Notes under the pieces: generated by a model
The model's input: the letters and a program-made list of their open reading frames with translations, nothing else
Database searches by the model: none
What the model was told of the DNA's origin: nothing
Shown here: piece by piece, positions 41,676 to 49,955 of the stretch
Numbering within the stretch: position 1 is the first letter of the stretch
Layout of the letters: every line of letters starts with the position of its first letter
Made by a program: the position numbers and the translations under genes
Origin: Mycolicibacterium celeriflavum
GTDB taxonomy: Bacteria; Actinomycetota; Actinomycetes; Mycobacteriales; Mycobacteriaceae
DNA: 64,000 bases
Reading direction: 5' to 3'
Assembly: GCF_010731795.1 (NCBI RefSeq)
Contig: NZ_AP022591.1
Coordinates: 1,364,001-1,428,000, forward strand

Positions 41676-42497
41676 CTAAATCAGCTCCGCGCATCGGCGT
41701 AGCAGTGAGTCGTCGGGCGGCTGGTAGAAGGACAGCACGACGTGCTGGCAGCCCAGCCGCGCGTACTCGGCGATAGAGTCGAGTTGGCCATCGACCTGAT
41801 CCGGTTGGTTCGGGTGCAGGAACAGCTGCACTCCTCGTCGGATCGAGGAAGGATCGCGGCCTTCTGCTTCGCAGGCGGCGTCGAGTCGGCTACTGGCCGC
41901 CGCCCATTCCTGCGGACCGGTGCTCGGCATGTTCCACTCGTCGGCGTGCCGGGCGGCGACGCTGAGCATCTTGGGCTGCGACGCGCCGACCACGATTGGC
42001 GGATGCGGCCGCTGGACGGGTTTCGGGTCGCAGCGCGCTTGTCGGAGCGTGAAGTAGCGGCCGCCGAAATCGACGGCGTCCTCGGTCCATAGTCGGCGGA
42101 TGACGGTCAGCGCTTCGTCCACCATCGCGACGCGCTGCCCCGGTGACGGGAAGTCGATGCCGTAGCCGCGGTGTTCGTCCTCGTGCCAGCCGGCGCCGAT
42201 CCCGAAGTCCATCCGTCCACCGCAGATGTGATCGACGGTCACCGCCATCTTCGCCAGCACCGCGGGGTTGCGGTAAGTGACGCCGGTGACCAGGCAGCCC
42301 ACTCGGGCGCGTCGTACCACCACGCCCATCGCGGCGAGACTCGTCCACCCTTCGAGCGTGGGCGTCGTCGGGTCGACGAGTCCGTAAAAGTGGTCGTAGT
42401 TCCATACGGCCGGGAACCCGAGTTCGTCAGCCGTCCGCCAGAACCGCTCGAGGACGGGATAGTCGAAGGTGGGTGCCAGCTTGGCAGACAACTGCAT
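41676..42497 (-). CDS. LLM-class F420-dependent oxidoreductase
   Basis: 273-aa luciferase-like monooxygenase-fold protein with a TIM barrel. The typical sequence is FPAVWNYDHFYGLVDP, TYRNPAVLAKMAVTVDHICGGRMDFGIGAGW, and PIVVGASQPKMLSVAARHADEWN. The GRMDFGIGAGWHEDEH segment is characteristic of actinobacterial F420 enzymes of this class. The substrate is unknown. It is convergent with gluD. Confidence 0.88.
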   Translation of the reverse strand: MQLSAKLAPTFDYPVLERFWRTADELGFPAVWNYDHFYGLVDPTTPTLEGWTSLAAMGVVVRRARVGCLVTGVTYRNPAVLAKMAVTVDHICGGRMDFGIGAGWHEDEHRGYGIDFPSPGQRVAMVDEALTVIRRLWTEDAVDFGGRYFTLRQARCDPKPVQRPHPPIVVGASQPKMLSVAARHADEWNMPSTGPQEWAAASSRLDAACEAEGRDPSSIRRGVQLFLHPNQPDQVDGQLDSIAEYARLGCQHVVLSFYQPPDDSLLRRCAELI

Positions 42498-42506
42498 GAT
42501 CGCAAG

Positions 42507-42797
42507 TTACCCGTTGTCCGTCCGCAGCCGATCCAGAGTTTCGGCTGCGTCGTGGTCGAGATCGTAGTGCTCGACGATTACCTCGATGCCGGGCTTCACG
42601 CCGGCGAGTGCTGGAAGCAGATGGTTCATCACTTGTTCGGCGGTCGCCGGCATCCTGCGGCCGCGGGTGGTGACCTTCGTCCACCGCTGTCCGTTGCGGA
42701 AGTAGCGCTATTCGCCCGAGTTGAACCGCAATGTCACCAGATAGCAGTCGTTGGTCAGCCGCATGGCTTCACGGTCGCACATCTTGTCGTCACGCAT
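42507..42797 (-). pseudogene. small conserved-looking gene broken by one in-frame TAG
   Basis: Reading the minus strand from ATG 42797 gives MRDDKMCDREAMRLTNDCYL, continues VTLRFNSGE, then TAG at 42708-42710, then RYFRNGQRWTKVTTRGRRMP and a protein-like stretch to TAA at 42507. Both halves are in one frame and have coding-like codon use, so a single nonsense change (probably from a sense TAC/TAT or similar) seems to have split a 96-codon gene. The family is not recognised. Readthrough or a sequence error would also explain it. Confidence 0.6.
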
Positions 42798-42824
42798 CAG
42801 GCCCTAGGTTGACTGCGCCGGGAA

Positions 42825-43349
42825 CTACACCCTTCGGCGTTCGCGTTCGTTAGCCAACGCCACCTTCACAACATCGAACGCCAACTTCTGGCCGTAGCCG
42901 CGGCGCGCGAGCATGCCGACCAGGCGGCGGGTGACCTTGACGTCGTCGGCGTCGTGGTCGAGCTTCTCGCGGCGCAGTTTGTCGGCGACGAGACGCTCAG
43001 CGCGCGCGCGTTCGGCGCCGGGTTCGTCGTCGGCCAGAGTCGCCTCGATGATGTCGTTGTCGACCCCTTTGGTCCGCAACTCGGCGATCAGCGCCCGTCT
43101 GCCTTTCCCGGCGCTAACCCGTCGGGATCGAACCCACTGCTCGGCGAAGTCGGCGTCATTGATGAGGCCGACCTGTTCGAGCCGATCGAGCACCCGGGTG
43201 CTGACATCATCTGGGTATCCCCGTTTGGCCAGCTGTCCTTCGAGTTCGGCCCGGGTACGCGCCCTCACGGTGAGCAGGCGCAGACATACGTCGCGCGCCT
43301 GCTCCTCGCGAGAGGCCTCAGAAGTCGACGGGGGCGGGGAGGACTTCAT
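42825..43349 (-). CDS. recX: RecA regulatory protein RecX
   Basis: 174-aa inhibitor of RecA filament extension and ATPase, built of three-helix repeats. [48 protein letters not shown] and [23 protein letters not shown] are the repeat signatures. The ATG at 43349 lies 32 bases inside the end of recA, the same overlap pattern as M. tuberculosis, so translation is coupled. Confidence 0.95.
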   Translation of the reverse strand: MKSSPPPSTSEASREEQARDVCLRLLTVRARTRAELEGQLAKRGYPDDVSTRVLDRLEQVGLINDADFAEQWVRSRRVSAGKGRRALIAELRTKGVDNDIIEATLADDEPGAERARAERLVADKLRREKLDHDADDVKVTRRLVGMLARRGYGQKLAFDVVKVALANERERRRV

Positions 43350-45462
43350 CTTCGGTCGGGCCGTCGGTCAGCACGGCGCCGATGCCGAGCTTCTCTTTGA
43401 TCTTCTTTTCGATTTCGTTGGCCACGTCGGTGTTCTCGAGCAGGAAATTACGGGCGTTCTCCTTGCCCTGACCCAGCTGCTCCCCTTCGTAGGTGAACCA
43501 GGAGCCGGACTTGCGAACGAAGCCCTGCTCGACGCCCATGTCGATGAGCGAGCCTTCCTTGCTGATCCCCTTGCCATACAGGATGTCAAACTCAGCTTGT
43601 TTGAAGGGGGGGCTGCACTTGTTCTTGACGACCTTGACCCGAGTGCGGTTACCGACCGCGTCGGTGCCGTCCTTGAGGGTCTCGATCCGCCTTACGTCCA
43701 GCCGGACCGAGGCATAGAACTTCAAAGCCTTTCCGCCCGTTGTTGTTTCGGGCGAATTGTGCACCATGACACCGTCCACGAAGTAATTGTGGTTGCCTTC
43801 GACCTCAATGTCGAAGCGACTCATCGAGCGGGTGTGCGGCTTGACATGAACATCGAGGATCCGCGCCGGCACCAGCCGCTGGGTGGGTTCGACGAACTGC
43901 GGTGTCACCGTGCACTGGCCGCGGAATCGAGGTAGCAGCTTGTACTCCATCGAGGGTGCGATGTATGGCGCAACGAGTTCCTGGAACTTCGCGGTGGCCG
44001 CCGTGGAGAACACCAACACGGCCTTCCCAGCCGCGCCGGACTGCCGCAACCGCACGTCCAGGTCGTGGGTGTCGCGCAGGTAGTCACGCAACCGAATGCG
44101 AGTGCCCTCACTCATGGCCTCAACACAGATTTCAATTCGCCCGCTGCCGCCGACGGTGCGCTCCTGCAGTCCCTTCGAACGGACGGTGAAGGCTCCGTCA
44201 TCCATGTACCAGACGGCCAGCGCCAGCGGCGTAAGCGCCTTGAGGTACTCCTCGGAGAGGAACTTCTTACCGTCACCGAGATACACCGCCCGCTGAAGCT
44301 CAGCCAACTCGGGCAGCGGCGTGAAGTCGACAAACATTGCGCCCTTGTCATTTGTCCGGGTCGAATGTTTGATGTTGCCCAGGAGCGTTGTCTTCCAATG
44401 CAAGTAGTCGACCTGCTTGGCGCCGTGTCCCATGCGGAACCGCACACCGTTGCGATCTCGCCGGTTTGGCGACAGATTTCCATCACCCATCAGAGAACCA
44501 AGAACAACCTGAAACTGCTGATCGCTGAGTCGATGCGGTTCCGCAGCCATCACCCGATCACCAGCGATGATGTCGCCAGCTTCCGCCCACCCACCGGGTG
44601 TGCGGATCAAGTGATTGGGCGTCGCGGCGAACTGCGACTTGCCATTGCCGCCTGACTTTTCGACCGTAAACTGAAGGAACTGTTCGGCGGGACCGTTATT
44701 GAACCAGTTCACCACCTTGCGTGGCACAACCCGATCGGTGTCTGGGTCATAGGACAGCACCTCAACATCCATCTTCTGGTTAACAATCTTGCCGATCTTC
44801 TCCGTGGTGCCGTCAGCCAGCTGGACGCGGGTGCTGTAGTTGAAACACCCGAACATCACACCGATTTTTTCGCGAAGCTGGTTGATGAAGATCGCAGTGG
44901 TGCCCGAATTGCTCAGTGCGCCAGTGATCTTACGCAGTGCCTGGCTCATCAGCCGGGCCTGCAGGCCGACGTGGCTGTCGCCCATCTCGCCCTCGATCTC
45001 GGCGCGTGGCACCAGCGCCGCCACCGAGTCGATGACCAGGATGTCCAGCGCGCCGGAGCGGATCAGCATGTCGGCGATCTCCAGCGCCTGCTCGCCGGTG
45101 TCGGGCTGGCTGACCAACAGTGCATCGGTGTCCACCCCGAGCTTCTTGGCGTACTCCGGGTCCAGCGCGTGCTCAGCGTCGATGAACGCGGCGATGCCGC
45201 CGGCGGCCTGCGCGTTGGCCACCGCGTGTAGGGCGACGGTGGTCTTACCCGACGACTCCGGGCCATAGATCTCGACGACCCTGCCGCGCGGCAAGCCGCC
45301 GAGGCCGAGCGCCACGTCCAGGGCGATGGAACCGGTCGGGATGACCGAGATCGGCTGGCGAACCTCTTCGCCGAGTCGCATCACCGAGCCCTTGCCGTGA
45401 CTCTTCTCAATCTGCGCGAGAGCCAGTTCGAGGGCCTTCTCGCGGTCGGGTGCCTGCGCCAT
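43318..45462 (-). CDS. recA: recombinase RecA interrupted by an in-frame intein
   Basis: 714-codon precursor. N-extein residues 1-205 include Walker [10 protein letters not shown] and Walker [13 protein letters not shown]. The intein is residues 206-569, and the C-extein is the last 145 residues, starting [18 protein letters not shown]. Splicing would yield a normal 350-aa RecA ending [10 protein letters not shown]. RecA forms filaments on ssDNA for strand exchange and stimulates LexA self-cleavage. The insertion point, after KIGVMFG, is the M. leprae-type site, not the M. tuberculosis site, which here is intact ([12 protein letters not shown]). Confidence 0.97.
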   Translation of the reverse strand: MAQAPDREKALELALAQIEKSHGKGSVMRLGEEVRQPISVIPTGSIALDVALGLGGLPRGRVVEIYGPESSGKTTVALHAVANAQAAGGIAAFIDAEHALDPEYAKKLGVDTDALLVSQPDTGEQALEIADMLIRSGALDILVIDSVAALVPRAEIEGEMGDSHVGLQARLMSQALRKITGALSNSGTTAIFINQLREKIGVMFGCFNYSTRVQLADGTTEKIGKIVNQKMDVEVLSYDPDTDRVVPRKVVNWFNNGPAEQFLQFTVEKSGGNGKSQFAATPNHLIRTPGGWAEAGDIIAGDRVMAAEPHRLSDQQFQVVLGSLMGDGNLSPNRRDRNGVRFRMGHGAKQVDYLHWKTTLLGNIKHSTRTNDKGAMFVDFTPLPELAELQRAVYLGDGKKFLSEEYLKALTPLALAVWYMDDGAFTVRSKGLQERTVGGSGRIEICVEAMSEGTRIRLRDYLRDTHDLDVRLRQSGAAGKAVLVFSTAATAKFQELVAPYIAPSMEYKLLPRFRGQCTVTPQFVEPTQRLVPARILDVHVKPHTRSMSRFDIEVEGNHNYFVDGVMVHNSPETTTGGKALKFYASVRLDVRRIETLKDGTDAVGNRTRVKVVKNKCSPPFKQAEFDILYGKGISKEGSLIDMGVEQGFVRKSGSWFTYEGEQLGQGKENARNFLLENTDVANEIEKKIKEKLGIGAVLTDGPTEDEVLPAPVDF
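43756..44847 (-). mobile_element. RecA intein with LAGLIDADG homing endonuclease (RecA-b site)
   Basis: 364-residue intein. It begins with Cys ([14 protein letters not shown]) and ends with VDGVMVHN before Ser, so splicing uses Cys1, the penultimate His, the terminal Asn and Ser+1. Block B is [12 protein letters not shown]. The DOD endonuclease motifs are [13 protein letters not shown] and [13 protein letters not shown], with the acidic residues present, so both splicing and homing may be active. The closest recognised relative is the M. leprae RecA intein (365 aa). Confidence 0.95.
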
Positions 45463-45523
45463 GGTGGTCTCCGTCCTTCGGATGTCTAGCTGTTCGGTGA
45501 TCGGTTTCGATCAGTTGGCCGTG

Positions 45524-45546
45524 ACGCTAGAGGCAGCCACCGACAA
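45524..45546 (-). promoter_or_regulatory. RecA-NDp / PafBC-type promoter of recA
   Basis: On the minus strand TTGTCGGTG, eight bases, then TAGCGT matches exactly the TTGTCRGTG-N8-TANNNT motif of LexA-independent DNA-damage promoters controlled by PafBC in mycobacteria. It lies 62 bp upstream of the recA ATG. Confidence 0.88.
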
Positions 45547-45590
45547 GTCGGCCTGACCAGCATCTAGCCGTCGAACACTCCCCACAGTAG

Positions 45591-45606
45591 ACGAACACCT
45601 GTTCGA
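45591..45606. promoter_or_regulatory. LexA (SOS) box upstream of recA
   Basis: ACGAACACCTGTTCGA matches TCGAAC-N4-GTTCGA at all but the first base. It is about 130 bp upstream of recA and 45 bp beyond the PafBC-type promoter, as in the dual-promoter arrangement of M. tuberculosis recA. Confidence 0.85.
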
Positions 45607-45756
45607 CTCAAGTCTGACACGCCGTGATCCGGTGAGTTGAGTCCGCACATGCGCAGAAGGTCGCCCCACTGCGCGCAGTCGAGAAATCTTGCGTCTACTC
45701 CCTGCGGATCCTCCGGCGGCCTATGGTGAAGTCATCCCGCCCGAATCGGGGTCCGC

Positions 45757-46086
45757 GTGCACGAGATGGCGATAACACAGAGCGTCGTTGAAGCGGTGTG
45801 CGAGCACGCCGCGGGACGCCGGGTGCTCTGCGTCAAGCTGGAGATCGGCGCTCTCTGCGCCCTCGTGCCCGACTCCATGCAGTTCTGCTTCGAACTCGCC
45901 ACCGCTGGCACGGTCGCCGACGGCGCCCGTCTCGACCTCGACGTCCAACCCGGCACCGCGCGCTGTCACACCTGCGGACAGAACTTCGAACTGCCCGACC
46001 TGTTTCTGTTGTGCCAGTGCGGCAGCGCGGATGTCGAGGTGACCGCGGGGCGGGACTTGAAGATCCTCTCTATGGAAGTGAGTTGA
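45757..46086 (+). CDS. hypA: hydrogenase nickel incorporation protein HypA
   Basis: 109-aa nickel metallochaperone that works with HypB to load Ni into the large subunit. The invariant MHE start for Ni binding is present (MHEMAITQSVVEAV) from GTG 45757. The zinc site is CHTC followed by LCQCGSAD; the second pair reads CxC where the family normally has CxxC. It opens the hydrogenase cluster, divergent from recA across about 290 bp. That gap contains the recA control sites but no clear hypA promoter. Confidence 0.93.
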   Translation: MHEMAITQSVVEAVCEHAAGRRVLCVKLEIGALCALVPDSMQFCFELATAGTVADGARLDLDVQPGTARCHTCGQNFELPDLFLLCQCGSADVEVTAGRDLKILSMEVS

Positions 46087-46088
46087 GC

Positions 46089-46880
46089 ATGTGCGCAACC
46101 TGTGGCTGCGGCGAGGACGGGGCAACCGTCACGCTGCCGGGACACGGCCACACTCACGAGCACCCCCACCCGCACCACGACCACGACCACGACCATCACC
46201 ACGAGCATGATCACGTTCACACCGAGACGATCACGCTCGAGCAGAAGGTGCTCGCGAAGAACGACCAGCTCGCCGAGCGCAACCGCGCATGGCTGGCCGA
46301 ACGCGACATCCTGGCGTTCAACCTCACCAGTTCCCCGGGAGCGGGCAAAACGACGCTTCTCGAGCGCACGATCCGCGAGCTCAGCCTCAATCGGCCGGTG
46401 GCGGTCATCGAGGGCGACCAGGAGACACTCCTCGACGCCGAACGCATCAAGGCCGCCGGTGCACGCGCAGTGCAGGTCAACACCGGTGCGGGTTGCCATC
46501 TCGACGCCGCCATGGTGCACCGCGCACTGCAGACGCTCGACCCCGAGCCAGGCTCACTTCTGTTCGTCGAGAATGTCGGGAACCTGGTCTGCCCCGCGCT
46601 CTTCGATCTGGGCGAGCGCAGCAAAGTCGTCGTCATCTCCGTGACGGAAGGCGACGACAAACCGTTGAAGTACCCGCACATGTTCGCCGCCGCGGGGCTG
46701 GTGATTTTCAACAAGATCGATTTGCTGCCGCATGTGTCTTTTGATCTTGAAAAGTGTTGCGGCTACGTACGATCACTGAACCGAGACACGGAAATAGTCG
46801 CGATGTCCGCGGCCACGGGTGACGGTAGCGCGCATTGGTACGACTGGATCGACGATCGCGCAAAGGCGTTGGTTCCCTGA
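46089..46880 (+). CDS. hypB: hydrogenase maturation GTPase HypB
   Basis: 263-aa SIMIBI-class GTPase. The N-terminal CATCGCG resembles the high-affinity metal site of HypB. A His/Asp-rich stretch at residues 19-44 (about 13 His) can store nickel or zinc. The P-loop is SPGAGKTTLLE (residues 82-92). VIEGDQETLLDAERI, the metal-site Cys-His in GAGCHLDA, and FNKIDLLP for guanine specificity follow. ATG 46089 is two bases after the hypA stop. Confidence 0.95.
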   Translation: MCATCGCGEDGATVTLPGHGHTHEHPHPHHDHDHDHHHEHDHVHTETITLEQKVLAKNDQLAERNRAWLAERDILAFNLTSSPGAGKTTLLERTIRELSLNRPVAVIEGDQETLLDAERIKAAGARAVQVNTGAGCHLDAAMVHRALQTLDPEPGSLLFVENVGNLVCPALFDLGERSKVVVISVTEGDDKPLKYPHMFAAAGLVIFNKIDLLPHVSFDLEKCCGYVRSLNRDTEIVAMSAATGDGSAHWYDWIDDRAKALVP

Positions 46881-46886
46881 CACCCG

Positions 46887-46915
46887 TTGACAAGAGATAG
46901 CCCCCGGAGTAAACC
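46887..46915 (+). promoter_or_regulatory. candidate promoter of the hhySL genes
   Basis: TTGACA at 46887-46892 and TAAACC at 46910-46915, 17 bases apart, lie just after the hypB stop and about 108 bp upstream of hhyS. The -35 is perfect; the -10 is poor. Confidence 0.4.
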
Positions 46916-46959
46916 CAGACTCAGCGTCAAAAATTCGGCGCCACGACACAACGTGATAT

Positions 46960-47005
46960 GGGAGCCCCAGCCCGGCTCCCGGTCGTGAGGGCCCCAGCCC
47001 GGCCC
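46960..47005 (+). promoter_or_regulatory. tandem stem-loops in the hhyS leader
   Basis: GGGAGCC-CCAGCCC-GGCTCCC (46960-46980) and GGGCC-CCAGCCC-GGCCC (46989-47005) are two adjacent hairpins with the identical 7-base loop CCAGCCC. They end 17 bases before the hhyS ATG. They could shape mRNA stability or act in processing between hypB and hhyS; the role is not known. Confidence 0.5.
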
Positions 47006-47022
47006 CCAGGAAGCTGTGACCT

Positions 47023-48078
47023 ATGCCATTGGAGGCAGCAGTCAAAGCAGAAGAGGCCTTGATCCACGTTTTGTGGATCAACGCCGGATTGAGTTGTGAC
47101 GGTGATTCGGTGGCGTTGACTGCCGCCACCCAACCCAGCATCGAGGAGATCGCCCTTGGCGCGCTTCCCGGGCTGCCGAAAATCGCCGTCCATTGGCCGC
47201 TGATCGATTTCGAGTGCGGACCGAACGGAGGCGCCGACGATTTCCTCGAGTGGTTCTTCAAAGCCGATAGAGGCGAGTTGGAACCATTCGTTCTGGTCGT
47301 CGAGGGGTCGATCCCGAACGAGAAGATCAAAGCCGAAGGCTACTGGTGCGGGTTCGGCAATGACCCGGCCACCGGCCAGCCGATGACGACTAGCGAGTGG
47401 CTGGATCGGCTGGCACCCAAGGCGACTGCCATCGTCGCGGCGGGAACGTGTGCGACCTATGGCGGTATTCATGCGATGGCCGGTAATCCGACCGGAGCCA
47501 TGGGGGTGCCCGACTATCTCGGCTGGGATTGGAAGAGCAAGGCCGGCATTCCGATCGTCTGTGTGCCCGGCTGTCCGATTCATCCCGACAACCTCTCCGA
47601 GACACTGACGTACCTGCTCTACATGGCCACCGACCAGGCCCCGATGATTCCGCTCGACGATGCTTTGCGGCCCCAGTGGCTGTTCGGCGCCACCGTGCAC
47701 GAGGGTTGTGACCGAGGTGGCTACTACGAGCAGGGTGATTTCGCGACCGAATACGGATCACCGAAATGCATTGTGAAGCTTGGCTGCTGGGGACCGGTCG
47801 TCAAGTGCAACGTGCCCAAGCGGGGCTGGATCAACGGCATCGGCGGTTGTCCGAATGTCGGCGGCATTTGCATCGCTTGCACGATGCCTGGCTTCCCGGA
47901 CAAGTTCATGCCGTTCATGGATGAGCCACCGGGCGGCAAGGTCTCCACGACGGCGTCGGGCCTCTATGGATCCGTTATCAAAAGCTTGCGCCACATCACC
48001 GGCCGCACGGTCGACAAGGAACCGAAGTGGCGGCATCCCGGTACCAAACTCACGACCGGAGCGACCCGCACCTGGTAG
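47023..48078 (+). CDS. hhyS: group 1h [NiFe] hydrogenase small subunit HhyS
   Basis: 351-aa electron-transfer subunit carrying the Fe-S clusters. WINAGLSCDGDSVALTAAT is the proximal cluster region: Cys25 is kept while the next ligand position is Asp28, the 3Cys-1Asp form known for oxygen-tolerant actinobacterial-type group 1h enzymes. AAGTCATYGGI, VPGCPIHPDN and GATVHEGCDRGGYYEQG follow, then CIVKLGCWGPVVKCNVPKRG and GGCPNVGGICIACTMPGFPD for the medial and distal clusters. No twin-arginine signal or C-terminal anchor is present, so the enzyme faces the cytosol. Confidence 0.95.
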   Translation: MPLEAAVKAEEALIHVLWINAGLSCDGDSVALTAATQPSIEEIALGALPGLPKIAVHWPLIDFECGPNGGADDFLEWFFKADRGELEPFVLVVEGSIPNEKIKAEGYWCGFGNDPATGQPMTTSEWLDRLAPKATAIVAAGTCATYGGIHAMAGNPTGAMGVPDYLGWDWKSKAGIPIVCVPGCPIHPDNLSETLTYLLYMATDQAPMIPLDDALRPQWLFGATVHEGCDRGGYYEQGDFATEYGSPKCIVKLGCWGPVVKCNVPKRGWINGIGGCPNVGGICIACTMPGFPDKFMPFMDEPPGGKVSTTASGLYGSVIKSLRHITGRTVDKEPKWRHPGTKLTTGATRTW

Positions 48079-48155
48079 GTGATGGGTCTTCCGGGGCGTC
48101 TGCGGGCTATGGAATGCCCTGTGACGCTTCTCATTAGAGGAAAGAGCAAAGTTCC

Positions 48156-49952
48156 ATGACAACGATCATCCCCGAGCCGTCACACGTGAAGCGGGACCCC
48201 GGCCAACTCGTGGAGATGGCATGGGACCCGATCACCCGCATCGTCGGTAGCCTCGGCATCTATACCAAGATCGACTTCGACAACCGAGAAGTCGTCGAGT
48301 GTCACAGCACCTCCTCGATCTTCCGCGGCTATTCGATCTTCATGAAGGGTAAGGATCCCCGCGACGCGCACTTCATCACCAGCCGCATCTGCGGCATCTG
48401 CGGCGACAACCACGCAACATGTTCGTGCTACTGCCAGAACATGGCTTACGGCGTGCAACCGCCGCATCTCGGCGAGTGGCTCATCAATCTCGGCGAGGCC
48501 GCCGAATACATGTTCGACCACAACATCTTTCAAGAGAACCTGGTCGGCGTGGACTATTGCGAGAAGATGGTTTCCGAGACCAACCCGTCCGTGCTCGCGA
48601 AGGCTGAGAACACCCAGGCGCCGAATGCCGCTGCGCACGGATACCGCACCATCGCCGACATCATGCGCTCGCTCAACCCGTTCACCGGCGAGTTCTATCG
48701 CGAAGCGTTGCAGGTGAGCCGAACGACGCGGGAGATGTTTTGCCTCATGGAGGGCAGGCATGTCCATCCGTCGACGCTGTATCCCGGCGGTATCGGCACG
48801 ACCGCAACGGTTCAGCTGATGACCGACTACATGACCCGGCTGATGCGTTACGTGGAGTTCATGAAGAAGGTCGTGCCGATGCACGATGACCTCTTCGACT
48901 TCTTCTATGAAGCGTTGCCCGGTTACGACCAGGTGGGTCTACGACGCACGCTGCTGGGCTGTTGGGGTTCCTTCCAGGACCCCGAGGTGTGCAACTTCGC
49001 CTACAAGGACATGGAGGACTGGGGTCGCAAGATGTTCGTCACTCCGGGCGTTGTTGTCGACGGTAAGCTCGTGACGACGTCGCTGGTGGACATCAATCTG
49101 GGACTCCGAATCCTGCTGGGCAGCTCGTATTACGACGACTGGACCGACCAGGAGATGTTCGTCAAGAACGATCCGCTGGGCAACCCGGTGGACCGGCGGC
49201 ATCCGTGGAACCAGCACACCAACCCGAGGCCGCAGAAGCGCGACTTCGATGACAAGTACACGTGGGTGATGTCGCCGCGCTGGTTCGACGGCAAGGACAA
49301 CCTGGCGCTGGATACCGGCGGCGGCCCGTTGGCGCGGCTGTGGGCGACGGCGCTGGCCGGCTTCATCGACATCGGCTATGTGAAGGCGACGGGTAACAGC
49401 GTCCAGATCAACCTGCCCAAGACCGCACTGAAGGGCCCCGTCGAACTCGAGTGGAAAATACCGCAATACGGCAGTAACACCCTCGAGCGAAACCGTGCGC
49501 GGACGTACTTCCAGGCCTACGCGGCCGCGTGCGCACTGCACTTCGCGGAGAAGGCGTTGGTGGAGATCCGCGCCGGCCGCACCAAGACGTGGGAGAAGTT
49601 CGAGGTGCCCGACGAAGGCATCGGCTGCGGCTTCACCGAAGCGGTGCGCGGCGTGCTGAGCCACCACATGGTCATCCGCGACGGCAAGATTGCAAATTAC
49701 CACCCCTATCCGCCGACACCGTGGAACGCCAGTCCGCGCGACAGCTACGGGACGCCGGGACCGTATGAGGATGCGGTACAAGGCCAACCGATCTTCGAGG
49801 AGAACGACAGGGAGCACTTCAAGGGCATCGACGTGATGCGCACAGTGCGCAGTTTCGACCCGTGCCTGCCGTGCGGGGTGCACATGTATCTCGGCAAGGG
49901 GAAGGAGCTCGACTTGCTTCACTCCCCCACACAATCCGTAACCGGGGAATAG
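48156..49952 (+). CDS. hhyL: group 1h [NiFe] hydrogenase large subunit HhyL
   Basis: 598-aa catalytic subunit. The L1 motif RICGICGDNHATCS holds Cys79 and Cys82; the L2 motif DPCLPCGVH holds Cys570 and Cys573 and ends at His576. These four Cys bind the NiFe centre. The 22 residues after His576 (MYLGKGKELDL onwards) form the C-terminal peptide that the maturation protease should remove after nickel loading. Group 1h (formerly group 5) enzymes oxidise H2 at atmospheric levels and feed respiration during carbon starvation. GAGGAAAG precedes the ATG. Confidence 0.96.
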   Translation: MTTIIPEPSHVKRDPGQLVEMAWDPITRIVGSLGIYTKIDFDNREVVECHSTSSIFRGYSIFMKGKDPRDAHFITSRICGICGDNHATCSCYCQNMAYGVQPPHLGEWLINLGEAAEYMFDHNIFQENLVGVDYCEKMVSETNPSVLAKAENTQAPNAAAHGYRTIADIMRSLNPFTGEFYREALQVSRTTREMFCLMEGRHVHPSTLYPGGIGTTATVQLMTDYMTRLMRYVEFMKKVVPMHDDLFDFFYEALPGYDQVGLRRTLLGCWGSFQDPEVCNFAYKDMEDWGRKMFVTPGVVVDGKLVTTSLVDINLGLRILLGSSYYDDWTDQEMFVKNDPLGNPVDRRHPWNQHTNPRPQKRDFDDKYTWVMSPRWFDGKDNLALDTGGGPLARLWATALAGFIDIGYVKATGNSVQINLPKTALKGPVELEWKIPQYGSNTLERNRARTYFQAYAAACALHFAEKALVEIRAGRTKTWEKFEVPDEGIGCGFTEAVRGVLSHHMVIRDGKIANYHPYPPTPWNASPRDSYGTPGPYEDAVQGQPIFEENDREHFKGIDVMRTVRSFDPCLPCGVHMYLGKGKELDLLHSPTQSVTGE

Positions 49953-49955
49953 GAT

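Noticed and set aside
46148..46225. Possible CRISPR-like or simple repeat within hypB
   Set aside because: The repetitive CAC/GAC bases simply encode the His/Asp-rich nickel-storage stretch of HypB; no spacers.
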